Shown here: one piece after another, positions 52,041 through 60,106 of the stretch
Position numbering within the stretch: the first letter of the stretch is position 1
Layout: each line of letters starts with the position of its first letter
Assembly (NCBI RefSeq): GCF_907164905.1
Contig: NZ_CAJRAF010000002.1
Coordinates: 434,001 to 498,000 of the forward strand
Direction: 5' to 3'
Source of the DNA: Dyadobacter sp. CECT 9275
GTDB taxonomy: Bacteria > Bacteroidota > Bacteroidia > Cytophagales > Spirosomataceae
Length of the DNA: 64,000 nucleotides
Notes under the pieces: model-generated
The model's database searches: none
What the model was told of the DNA's origin: nothing
Seen by the model: only the letters and a program-made list of their open reading frames with translations
Made by a program: the position numbers and the translations under genes

Positions 52041-53402
52041 TTAATCTGGCTGCCCCAGTTTACGCTTTAACACCGGTTTGATATACTTTTCAAAAAATTC
52101 GGGGTAAAATCTGAACAGATAAATAATTGTGTTCCAAAGACTAACACCGATTTCCCTTCTGAGAATAATCTGAGCGACCGCAAATCCCACGATATTGGAA
52201 ACCAGCGTGGCATAAGCCGCCCCCATTACTCCTATCCTGAGAATAAAAATATAGTTAAGACCAAGGTTGACAATGGTGGTGCCGAGTACTACCAGGAAAG
52301 TGGTCCTGGTTTTTCCGATAGAATCAAGAATAGTACCAAACTGGCGACCATAGGGAATGAGCAGGCAATACAGTAACGTCACGTGAAGCAGCGGAATGGA
52401 GTCGGTATACTTTTCACCTGCGATAAAATGTATGACATAATCAGAGAAAAAATACAAAAACAATACACCCGGAAGCACCAAAGCCAGCGTGGTACCCACA
52501 GATTTTTCATACAGGTATTTGATGGCCCCGCCCCCCTCTTCTTCCATCCTGCGGGAACTTTGCGGAAACACCACCACCGCTATGGCGTTGCCGGGGATAT
52601 CAATGAGATTGGTGATCCTGACGGCAATGTTGAAAGCGCCTGAGGCAGCAGGTGAAAGCATCCCACCAAGCATCATTTGGTCCACAGTTCCGGACAAAAG
52701 TGAGCTGACCGAGGTCCCAAACGCATACTTACCATATCCGAAAAGTTTTCCCAGCCAGTCTCGGCCTACCACCGACCGGGAAATCTTGAAATTATTCCTC
52801 ACAAATCGGTAAGCGACTATGACGCTCAAAAAAGCGCTGAAAGTCTGCACCCAGACCAGATGTACCAGTTTAATCTGAAAACCAATCAAATAGGTGATCA
52901 GGATAAAAGAAAAAAAAGACGCCTGCCGTATGAAATTGGTAATGAAAATCCCGTTGAATTTAAGGTTGGCCTGTTCGACCGCGTTGAACTGCGTGAGAGC
53001 TCCTGAAAAAAGAAACACCAGTACATACACATATAAAAGGCTTATCAGCTGCGGCGAAGACCATACCGTGCTAAGATAAGGCGCAAAGGCAAGCAGTAAT
53101 ACAACGCTTGTGATGGTAATGATCCCGCTTATGAAGGTTGAAGCCGTGATGATGGCCGAATGCTCTTCGGGCCGGGACGAGGACAAGTATTTGACAAGTG
53201 CATTTTGAATAAGCCCCCCGCGAATCGCTTCCAGAATGGTAGTAACCGACATAAAAAGGGTCCAAACACCAAAATCCTGCTTGCTCAGGACGCGCACCAG
53301 AATATAAAAGCCCGCGAAGCCAAAAAAAACTCCAGAGAAATTCTGAAGTACATTCAGTATCCCCGATTTAATCCAGTAATGATCCTTGGCTTTGGATTCC
53401 AT
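52041..53402 (-). CDS. Wzx-type oligosaccharide flippase
   Basis: A 453-residue protein with about 12-14 membrane segments of the MOP/polysaccharide-transporter superfamily. It starts with a soluble head, then VLQNFSGVFFGFAGFYILVRVLSKQDFGVW-type first helices (from about residue 18). It should flip lipid-linked repeat units across the inner membrane for polymerisation. It lies 6 bases after the unknown protein gene at 53409 and 18 bases before GT11, so the three form a minus-strand unit. Confidence 0.88.
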   Translation of the reverse strand: MESKAKDHYWIKSGILNVLQNFSGVFFGFAGFYILVRVLSKQDFGVWTLFMSVTTILEAIRGGLIQNALVKYLSSSRPEEHSAIITASTFISGIITITSVVLLLAFAPYLSTVWSSPQLISLLYVYVLVFLFSGALTQFNAVEQANLKFNGIFITNFIRQASFFSFILITYLIGFQIKLVHLVWVQTFSAFLSVIVAYRFVRNNFKISRSVVGRDWLGKLFGYGKYAFGTSVSSLLSGTVDQMMLGGMLSPAASGAFNIAVRITNLIDIPGNAIAVVVFPQSSRRMEEEGGGAIKYLYEKSVGTTLALVLPGVLFLYFFSDYVIHFIAGEKYTDSIPLLHVTLLYCLLIPYGRQFGTILDSIGKTRTTFLVVLGTTIVNLGLNYIFILRIGVMGAAYATLVSNIVGFAVAQIILRREIGVSLWNTIIYLFRFYPEFFEKYIKPVLKRKLGQPD

Positions 53403-53408
53403 TCTTTA

Positions 53409-54353
53409 TCAAGCGTTTACGAAATAACTGTCAACGTAAGCTTTTACATCCTCATCGGATTTTGCATGAAGAATGCGGGCACCTGAAAACTTGGGGTATA
53501 ATTTTTCAAAACATTTGAAATGATGCTCCGGACCCTTTTTTGAAAGAATCAGATTGATGCCACCAAAATAACTGGCCAAAGTTGCCGTACCGCCATGAAT
53601 AGAAATAAAATGTGAGGCATTTGCATATACCATCAGCTGAAGATGGTTAAAGTTTCTGGCATTACCCTCATTCCTTGCAAAAAGGTCCTCCATCAGGATC
53701 ACCTCAGGATACTCACTTGCCAGCCAGCTGAATTCGTCCATATCATAAATGTCGCTGTTGTCCATCGTGATATTCTGAGGTCTTGGCCTGTTATAGATGA
53801 TAGTAAAACGGTCTTTCAGCTTATCCAGCATAAACTTAAGCATTTCGATACTGTAAAAGCTGACAGGCGGGCCGTCCCATTCCATATTATAACGGTTGGC
53901 AATGATCAGAATGGGCTTGTCATACTGATAAACATTATTCTTGTAAACCTCCTTCAATGGCACCGGCAGCCATTTTTTCATATCATAGTTCTGGCTGTAC
54001 AACACCCTGGGCATCTCGTAATTGTAGTTGCCCTCATTGGATCTGGTGTCAAAACGCTCCTCATGGTTTTCAGAAAAGAAATACAGTTCCTTGGTATACC
54101 TGGAAGAATGTGTCCCTTTCAGCGTTCCGTTTTTGAAGTGCCAGTAGGCAAACGGCAGGACAAACTGGAGCTCCGGCGCAAACTCTCCCTGGAAAGACAG
54201 TTCCTTATATTTGGGCTTGAAAAAATAATCCTTAAGAAGGTATTTGAGCTGGACAACCTGACAATAATAAGTATCCCGGTAGTAATATCTGACATCTATT
54301 GGTAGCCGTCCATACCTTATCCATACAATTAAGCTTAGTATTTTATTTAACAT
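53409..54353 (-). CDS. Unclassified protein in the exopolysaccharide cluster, possible glycosyltransferase
   Basis: A 314-residue soluble protein that I cannot place in a named family. The first half is rich in Tyr and Phe (YYYRDTYYCQVVQLKYLL). The second half has ILIIANRYNMEWDGPP, FTIIYNRPRP, ILMEDLFARN and a Gly/Ser/His-rich ASHFISIHGGTATLASYFGG, which resembles the donor-site end of GT-B enzymes such as GT61-like or capsule transferases. Position in the same unit as the flippase and GT11 supports a role in polymer synthesis, by inference. Confidence 0.55.
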   Translation of the reverse strand: MLNKILSLIVWIRYGRLPIDVRYYYRDTYYCQVVQLKYLLKDYFFKPKYKELSFQGEFAPELQFVLPFAYWHFKNGTLKGTHSSRYTKELYFFSENHEERFDTRSNEGNYNYEMPRVLYSQNYDMKKWLPVPLKEVYKNNVYQYDKPILIIANRYNMEWDGPPVSFYSIEMLKFMLDKLKDRFTIIYNRPRPQNITMDNSDIYDMDEFSWLASEYPEVILMEDLFARNEGNARNFNHLQLMVYANASHFISIHGGTATLASYFGGINLILSKKGPEHHFKCFEKLYPKFSGARILHAKSDEDVKAYVDSYFVNA

Positions 54354-54451
54354 ACCAAAATTTCGTTGAGCGCGTCAACCATCCGGAATGACGGCGATTT
54401 TCAGGCTTGTTTCGTACAATAATGAGAACTTGGACCTTAGGCTTCCTGGCC

Positions 54452-54459
54452 CAAAAGTA
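54452..54459 (-). promoter_or_regulatory. Candidate -7 element for the flippase unit
   Basis: The minus strand reads TACTTTTG, an exact TAnnTTTG match, about 98 bases before the ATG of the 53409-54353 gene. At the -33 distance the sequence is ATTT. Confidence 0.5.
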
Positions 54460-54524
54460 GAATTATTTTATCAAAATAAAATTAATGTTCCAGAATTATC
54501 TTAGGCAATTAAATAGAAACTTTT

Positions 54525-54556
54525 TTTCAAGTTATATCAATTAAAATTTAACTTTG
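54525..54556 (+). promoter_or_regulatory. Promoter of the GT2-GT8-GT2 unit
   Basis: TTTC at 54525-54528 is followed after 20 bases by TAACTTTG at 54549-54556. The -7 box is exact and the -33 differs by one base. It lies 48 bases before the GT2 start codon. Confidence 0.65.
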
Positions 54557-54604
54557 AAATAAAATCAGTACATCCCTTGCTCAATAACCTGCTCAGTTTA
54601 TAAT

Positions 54605-55468
54605 ATGTCTCTTTTCAGCCTCCCGGGATGGGTAAAGTCTCATTTATATCCACAAAAAAAATTCAGTGATCTTACTGATAATGAGATAAATGAACTAAAA
54701 AGAAGAATCAGTTTATTCCATAGTGACCAACCAGATGTATCCGTTGTAATACCTGTCTGGAATGAGCAGGACAATATTTTCCGCACATTGTCATCGCTTT
54801 CGGCCAATGTTACCCGGTATAAAGTCGAAATCATTGTCATCAATAATAACTCGTCCGACAGATCACAGCAGGTACTGGATCAACTCGGGGTTATCAGCTA
54901 TTTCGAACCCCGGCAGGGCATACCTTATGCCCGCCAGCACGGCCTGGAAAAAGCAAAGGGAAAGTACCACCTCTGCGCCGATGCCGACACCCTCTACCCT
55001 CCTCAGTGGATAGACCTGATGGTGGAACCGATGGTTAAAGATACCCATGTTAAAGGTGTCTATGGCAGGTATTCCTTCATTCCCCCCGAAGGCAGCGGAA
55101 GATTCGGGCTTTGGTTTTATGAACTGATCACATCGGTTATCATCAGAATCAGAAAACGCAAACGCGAGTATCTCAATGTTTACGGGTTTAATATGGGCCT
55201 CGTAACCCAAACAGGACTGGAAACCGGCGGCTTCAATACCGTTACCAACCGTAAGTACGGGGGTTCTGTGGGGAGTGATTTTGAAAATGATTCAGAAGAC
55301 GGGCGAATGGCCAGAAACCTCCGTACCAAAGGCATTCTCGAACTTGTAACCCATCCCAAAGCGCGGGTTTTCACCTCTTCCCGCAGGCTCATGGATGACG
55401 GCAGTATCTGGAACGCTTTCAAAAACAGAGTGAAAGTACAGTTGCGTCTCGCTAAGGAATTCGCCTGA
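54605..55468 (+). CDS. Family 2 glycosyltransferase
   Basis: A 287-residue GT-A enzyme. The nucleotide-binding segment is VSVVIPVWNEQDNIFRTLSS at about 46-65, INNNSSDRSQ follows, and the metal-binding site is LCADADTLYPPQW. There are no obvious membrane helices, so it is a cytoplasmic or peripheral enzyme. It starts the plus-strand unit that continues with GT8 (55-base gap) and another GT2 (6-base gap). The sugar is unknown. Confidence 0.9.
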   Translation: MSLFSLPGWVKSHLYPQKKFSDLTDNEINELKRRISLFHSDQPDVSVVIPVWNEQDNIFRTLSSLSANVTRYKVEIIVINNNSSDRSQQVLDQLGVISYFEPRQGIPYARQHGLEKAKGKYHLCADADTLYPPQWIDLMVEPMVKDTHVKGVYGRYSFIPPEGSGRFGLWFYELITSVIIRIRKRKREYLNVYGFNMGLVTQTGLETGGFNTVTNRKYGGSVGSDFENDSEDGRMARNLRTKGILELVTHPKARVFTSSRRLMDDGSIWNAFKNRVKVQLRLAKEFA

Positions 55469-55523
55469 AAGCAGTCAGGCGCTCTAATATATCAATAACC
55501 TAAACAAGTTCCCGCCAATCCAT

Positions 55524-56423
55524 ATGACTACCACGGAGCCCATTAATATTGTTGTAGCAAGTAACAACTTCTACGCCATTCTGCTCGGAGCACTCGTTAA
55601 ATCAATTGAACTTACGCATAAAACAGCTGAAAAAATTGATCTGTATATCATAGACGACGGGATTTCAAAAGAGAGCCGGGAGAATATCCGCGCGTCGGCC
55701 AGTGAAGAGGTAATCAGGATGAAGTGGTTTAAATCAGCCAGTGTTATTCCCGACAATCTTGTTAAGGTACCGTCGGATAAATCGGCCATGCCCATGACCA
55801 CCTATCTGAGGATATTTGCACCCTACATCCTACCGGAGGGCACCAAGAGATATATTTATCTGGACGTGGACATGATTCTTCAGGAAGATATTTCAAAACT
55901 TTGGAATTCGGATTTGGGTGATAATATGGTGGGTGCTGTCCAGGATATTTCCAAAACCGTGAGCAACAGCTGGGCAGGTATCCCCAATTATAAGGAACTT
56001 GGCATGCCGCCAGAAACCAAATATTTCAATGCGGGCTTGCTGGTGGTGGATCAGGAAAAGTGGCTGAAGGAGGATATGACCAACCAGGTAATCCAATGTT
56101 TATACGACAACGGCCCCTACGTGAACCTGGCGGATCAGTATGGACTCAATGTGGTGTTGTACCAAAAATGGAAAGAGCTCGACCCCAGATGGAATACCTT
56201 CGCTAACGATGTTATTGAGGTCCCAGATCCATTTCTGATACATTTTCTCGATATAAAACCCATATACCGCGCATATAACGGCAACAAGCGTTTTGGGGAC
56301 GAATTTTATAAATGTCTGAAACTGACCCCCTGGAAAAACCACAAGCCGATTCCAGAATACGTGCGGATTTCACGTAAGACATTTAGCAAAATGAAGAAAA
56401 TTTTCTTTTCCTATCTCAAATAA
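55524..56423 (+). CDS. Family 8 glycosyltransferase
   Basis: A 299-residue retaining GT-A enzyme. The start INIVVASNNFYAILLGALVK and the strand RYIYLDVDMIL with the DxD motif at 114-116 are typical of GT8, the family of LPS galactosyl- and glucosyltransferases. FNAGLLVVDQEKW and NLADQYGLNVVL supply the usual later motifs, and IHFLDIKPIYR holds the conserved His. It probably transfers glucose or galactose to the repeat unit. It is the middle gene of a three-gene unit. Confidence 0.92.
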   Translation: MTTTEPINIVVASNNFYAILLGALVKSIELTHKTAEKIDLYIIDDGISKESRENIRASASEEVIRMKWFKSASVIPDNLVKVPSDKSAMPMTTYLRIFAPYILPEGTKRYIYLDVDMILQEDISKLWNSDLGDNMVGAVQDISKTVSNSWAGIPNYKELGMPPETKYFNAGLLVVDQEKWLKEDMTNQVIQCLYDNGPYVNLADQYGLNVVLYQKWKELDPRWNTFANDVIEVPDPFLIHFLDIKPIYRAYNGNKRFGDEFYKCLKLTPWKNHKPIPEYVRISRKTFSKMKKIFFSYLK

Positions 56424-56429
56424 TACTGC

Positions 56430-57188
56430 ATGTATAATTTTCCTGACGTTACCCTGCTCATTACCCATTACAACCGCAGCAGCTCGCTGGAAAGGCTCCT
56501 CAGGGCGTTTCAAAAACTGGAATGCAATTTTGGAGGCATCGTGGTGTCTGACGACGGAAGTAAGCCGGAGCACCTGGACTATATCCAGAATCTGACAAAA
56601 AGTTATGACTTTACCTTGGTTACAACTCCAGTAAATAAAGGATTAGGCAACAATATCAACAAAGGTCAGGACGCTGTAAAAACCGATTTCACGCTTTATG
56701 TGCAGGAGGATTTTGTACCGGAACCCATTTTCCCGCCGAATTTTGAGCGGGCATTGAAGTTTATGCATGAAAGGCCTGACCTGGATATGGTAAGATTTTA
56801 TGCCTATTTCAACTATCCCTATTTAAAGCCTGTTGGTGACGGGTTTTCCGAAATGCTGTTCAAAATCACCTATCCAGGTTACCGGAAGTTTTATTATTAC
56901 AGTGATCATCCCCACCTTCGGAGAAGTACTTTCTTTCAGAAATTCGGCAGATACGTAGAAGGAATAAAAGTAGAAGCGACAGAGTATGAGATGATGATGT
57001 CGGTACTACGAAAAAAGGGTAAGTCACTGTTCTTTAACGAGTATACGTCCCTTTTTGAGCAAAAGAATTCGGAAGATGAGCCCAGTACGGTTCGACGGAA
57101 TATGTGGCGCGACAACCAGAATCTGCTGATCGTTGCCATGAGGAACCTGTACCGTCACCTGAGATTCAATTATAATTATCTGAAATAG
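56430..57188 (+). CDS. Family 2 glycosyltransferase
   Basis: A 252-residue GT-A enzyme. It has VTLLITHYNRSSSLERLLRA at about 7-26, IVVSDDGSKPEHL, and a DxD-like site in TLYVQEDFVPEP. The length is short and no membrane segment is present. It begins 6 bases after the GT8 stop and ends convergent with the Wzy-like gene. The sugar specificity is unknown. Confidence 0.88.
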   Translation: MYNFPDVTLLITHYNRSSSLERLLRAFQKLECNFGGIVVSDDGSKPEHLDYIQNLTKSYDFTLVTTPVNKGLGNNINKGQDAVKTDFTLYVQEDFVPEPIFPPNFERALKFMHERPDLDMVRFYAYFNYPYLKPVGDGFSEMLFKITYPGYRKFYYYSDHPHLRRSTFFQKFGRYVEGIKVEATEYEMMMSVLRKKGKSLFFNEYTSLFEQKNSEDEPSTVRRNMWRDNQNLLIVAMRNLYRHLRFNYNYLK

Positions 57189-57293
57189 GCCTTTCTGTAA
57201 TGGTTATTCGTAATGGACGGGTTTGCTTATAGCTTTTGAGCCGCCCGCCATGCCGTATGAGGAGATGAAGGCAACAGAAACACGGGTAACTGA

Positions 57294-58742
57294 TCAGCTT
57301 TCAGTTTCTTCCTGAAGGCTGATTTTCCTATCCAGCTTGTACGTAACCTGAATGATAGCAATGGCCAGGTAAAACAGGATATTGTTGGGATATTGTACCA
57401 GTGCCTCCTGCGGAAAATTACCAATGTGCAGGGTAAAAAGAACCATGGTCATCGCCAGGCAGTACATTTTTAGTTCGGGGTTCCGGATGAGGTAAAAATT
57501 CTCAATACCAGATTTGAGCACAATGAACATCAGGCAACAGAAAATGAATAATCCGATCCAACCCATTTCAACAGCCACCCGGACATAGCCGCTGTCGGGC
57601 GGGAAAGACGCCAGAAAGGAATACGGCGCAAACCTCACGCCCCACATCCCCGTTGCTCCAAGGCCTCCACCCATCGGATGTGTAAGGATATAGGGCTGAA
57701 TACGTTTCTGGTTATTTTTTCTGACACTGTATGAGGCATCCTCAGAAGGCCGGAACGCACTCTGGAAACGCACCAGAGAGGGATTACCCGTCGGGATGTA
57801 TATCATTACGATGATGACAAAAGCCGCAATGGTAGAAAAAAGCATGATCCTACGGCTGAAATGCAGGATGGCAAACAGGATGAGCGCGGCAGGTACCAGT
57901 ACATACGCTCCTCTTGTCCCTGAAAAGAGCATGGCGTTCAACATCAGAAAGGTAAAAATCACTAAAACCGTCTTTTTCCAGTTAGCCAGCGGGCCCGAGA
58001 CAAGCGAAATACATAATACAGCGCTGATCACCATGTTATAGGAAAACTCAACCGGGTCCGAAAAAATGGAGTACTTTCGCCAGTGCCCGTCTATGAACAT
58101 CAGACTGACGGCCAGCGGGTCACTTTCCATGCCGGCCAGTTCGGACGCTGCAATTCCGATGAGCTCCTGCTTATAAGCATACACCGTAGCTATAAAAGCC
58201 AGTATCAGCCATAGTTTTAAGAGGATTCTGATGGATTTTATCGAATTGATCTGATAAACAAATACAAAATACATCAAGGTAAGAATGGCTATTGTACGTA
58301 CGGTATATACCCACGCAAGCCGTGACTCCGCCCATGGATTAATGACTTCAAGAATATTATAGCCGATCCAGATCAGTATGATCGTAGCCACAGGGCCCTG
58401 AAAGATCTTCCAGTTGGGTTTACTTCTCTGCTGTATAAAAAAGCCAAGCAATAATAAGCCCTGCATACCATCCAGCACGGTCCCCAAGGGAAAAGCCACA
58501 CCCAGCCTGAAAATAAAGAAAAGCATGAACGCCATGATCATGATACAGGAAATTCCGAATATCGGGTAGGCTATCATACCATATACAACCGGAATTCCGA
58601 TCATTGCAATCAGGATCAGCAGGCCAGCCACGATCCCCCCCTTGGCAGTAACAACACCCAGCCCAACGGCGATCACCACGATAAGACCTGCCCCCACAAG
58701 CGTCTGCGGAAGTGAGCTCAGCGACCTATACTTTAACGGCAT
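57294..58742 (-). CDS. Wzy-like O-antigen polymerase/ligase family membrane protein
   Basis: A 482-residue protein from the ATG at 58742; an upstream TTG at 58766 is an alternative. It has about 11-12 membrane segments and a large periplasmic loop (about residues 335-390, with RPSEDASYSVRKNNQKRIQP and MGGGLGATGMWGVRFAP), the layout of Wzy/WaaL proteins. The conserved loop GGGLG and Arg residues are where these enzymes act. It should polymerise flipped repeat units. It is downstream of the 47-residue peptide and the GT2-Wzc-TolC run. Confidence 0.85.
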   Translation of the reverse strand: MPLKYRSLSSLPQTLVGAGLIVVIAVGLGVVTAKGGIVAGLLILIAMIGIPVVYGMIAYPIFGISCIMIMAFMLFFIFRLGVAFPLGTVLDGMQGLLLLGFFIQQRSKPNWKIFQGPVATIILIWIGYNILEVINPWAESRLAWVYTVRTIAILTLMYFVFVYQINSIKSIRILLKLWLILAFIATVYAYKQELIGIAASELAGMESDPLAVSLMFIDGHWRKYSIFSDPVEFSYNMVISAVLCISLVSGPLANWKKTVLVIFTFLMLNAMLFSGTRGAYVLVPAALILFAILHFSRRIMLFSTIAAFVIIVMIYIPTGNPSLVRFQSAFRPSEDASYSVRKNNQKRIQPYILTHPMGGGLGATGMWGVRFAPYSFLASFPPDSGYVRVAVEMGWIGLFIFCCLMFIVLKSGIENFYLIRNPELKMYCLAMTMVLFTLHIGNFPQEALVQYPNNILFYLAIAIIQVTYKLDRKISLQEETES

Positions 58743-58784
58743 GCCTATGTTTCCTGGATCCTTCAATAAAATGACTGGATTGAA

Positions 58785-58928
58785 TTAGAAGAACAATATT
58801 TTAAAAAAGAAGAAAAAAACACTGATCAGCGCCACAAGCAAAGCAACCACCCGGGTGACGATCTGCACCTTCGTCAGCTCCGGTTCCGTATTTGCCTTAC
58901 GTGTTTTATTTGTGGGCAGGATCCTCAT
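58785..58928 (-). CDS. 47-residue single-pass membrane peptide, unknown
   Basis: A small frame on the minus strand, ATG at 58928-58926 and TAA at 58787-58785. The first 25 residues are basic and polar (MRILPTNKTRKANTEPELTK) and the rest is hydrophobic (VVALLVALISVFFFFFKILF), a tail-anchor-like helix. It is placed 5 bases after the GT2 stop and 42 bases before the Wzy-like ATG, as expected for a real operon member. No family is recognised; partners could be the polymerase or glycosyltransferase. Confidence 0.6.
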   Translation of the reverse strand: MRILPTNKTRKANTEPELTKVQIVTRVVALLVALISVFFFFFKILFF

Positions 58929-58933
58929 AAGTA

Positions 58934-60106
58934 CTAGTTTTCAAATTCCTTTTTCACATTATGCCTGGTTGCAACGGATATCTTGTTAGCCCTTTTCGCT
59001 TTCAACAATGATACAATCTGCAGGTACATGAATTGAGGGATTCCTTTCAGTGACTGATAAATACGCGGATCGGTATCACTGCTGATTAAGGAGAAAAGAA
59101 AACCCGACACAAAAATACACAAGCCTGTAAACCAAGCCAATACCATCCAGGGAGATATCAGCAGGTTAACCAGCATAAACAAAACAGAGAGTATCAGAAA
59201 TATAAAAAGTGGTGGACGCAGAAGTACCAGGCCAAAAATGAACCGGTTCCAGTCCAACCCGAGGATACCCTTCCCTACCAGGCCGAAACCAAGCGAAAAG
59301 TATTTAAACCAGGTGTTGATCCATCTTGCCCGCTGGTTGACGAGTTGCTCCGAACCTGTAGTTTTTTCATCATATACCAGCGCTTTGTCGGCGAAGGCAA
59401 TACGATATCCACGGCTTACGATCGCATGCTGAAGCACTTTGTCGAACCCGGCGCCGGAAATATCCAGATGTTCCAGACATTGGCGGAATAAAGAGGTGGT
59501 AAACGCCATTCCAGACCCTGCCAGCGTGGCGGAAGATCCTGCGCCAAAAAGCACCTTGCCATCATAATAATGGTAATAAATATCCCTGGCAGCATCCAGA
59601 CGGGCGTACATAGTGTCCAGATTCTTAGCGCTTCTCACGCCCTGAACAGCCTCAAAACCCGATTGAAAGAAATGATTGAGGACCGTAAGGTAATCTCTCG
59701 AAACCAGATTGTCGCTGTCGATAATGGTAAGATGTGAATGCGCCCTGACAAAGTTCCTTATCGCGTAAAAATGTGAACGTACATTCCCAGCCAGTACAGT
59801 TTCGGGCCTGAGCAGTATCACTTTCTCAGTGTCAAAATGGAGGCCGGAGATATCACAGTTATCTGCCACTAGATATATCATGTAATTGGGATAGTCCAGT
59901 GCAAGCACCGAATTCACTACATCCGGCAACTGATCTGTTTGTTCATAGGCGGTGATGATCACGGCATAATCAGGCAGGTCAGCAGACAATATCTTCTCCT
60001 GAATCGTCCCCCGCACTGCCCGGATAACCGCCAGTAAAACCGGAAATACGAGTTGGAAACCAATAAATGCCTGGATCAAAATCCATAAATAGCTAATCAG
60101 TATCAT
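58934..60106 (-). CDS. Family 2 glycosyltransferase with membrane segments
   Basis: A 390-residue enzyme from the ATG at 60106-60104, which overlaps the stop of the Wzc-like gene as ATGA; a frame extension to 60286 is rejected. One helix at about 5-27 precedes the GT-A domain (YAVIITAYEQTDQLPDVV, LTIIDSDNLVSRDY as the metal site). QRARWINTW is the QxxRW-type motif of processive or polymerising GT2s. At least three C-terminal membrane helices follow. It may be the first or chain-extending transferase of the polymer. Confidence 0.88.
   Translation of the reverse strand: MILISYLWILIQAFIGFQLVFPVLLAVIRAVRGTIQEKILSADLPDYAVIITAYEQTDQLPDVVNSVLALDYPNYMIYLVADNCDISGLHFDTEKVILLRPETVLAGNVRSHFYAIRNFVRAHSHLTIIDSDNLVSRDYLTVLNHFFQSGFEAVQGVRSAKNLDTMYARLDAARDIYYHYYDGKVLFGAGSSATLAGSGMAFTTSLFRQCLEHLDISGAGFDKVLQHAIVSRGYRIAFADKALVYDEKTTGSEQLVNQRARWINTWFKYFSLGFGLVGKGILGLDWNRFIFGLVLLRPPLFIFLILSVLFMLVNLLISPWMVLAWFTGLCIFVSGFLFSLISSDTDPRIYQSLKGIPQFMYLQIVSLLKAKRANKISVATRHNVKKEFEN

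Noticed and set aside
53643..54305. 220-codon plus-strand frame opposite the unclassified 53409 gene
   Set aside because: Although the host gene is itself unclassified, the minus frame has globular protein character, tight spacing to the flippase gene and a -7 box; the plus frame is Val/Ile/His-rich without recognisable motifs.
57189..57293. Small coding sequence or terminator between the convergent GT2 and Wzy-like genes
   Set aside because: The minus-strand frame reaching into this gap is a shadow of the Wzy-like gene, and no convincing stem with a T-run was seen.
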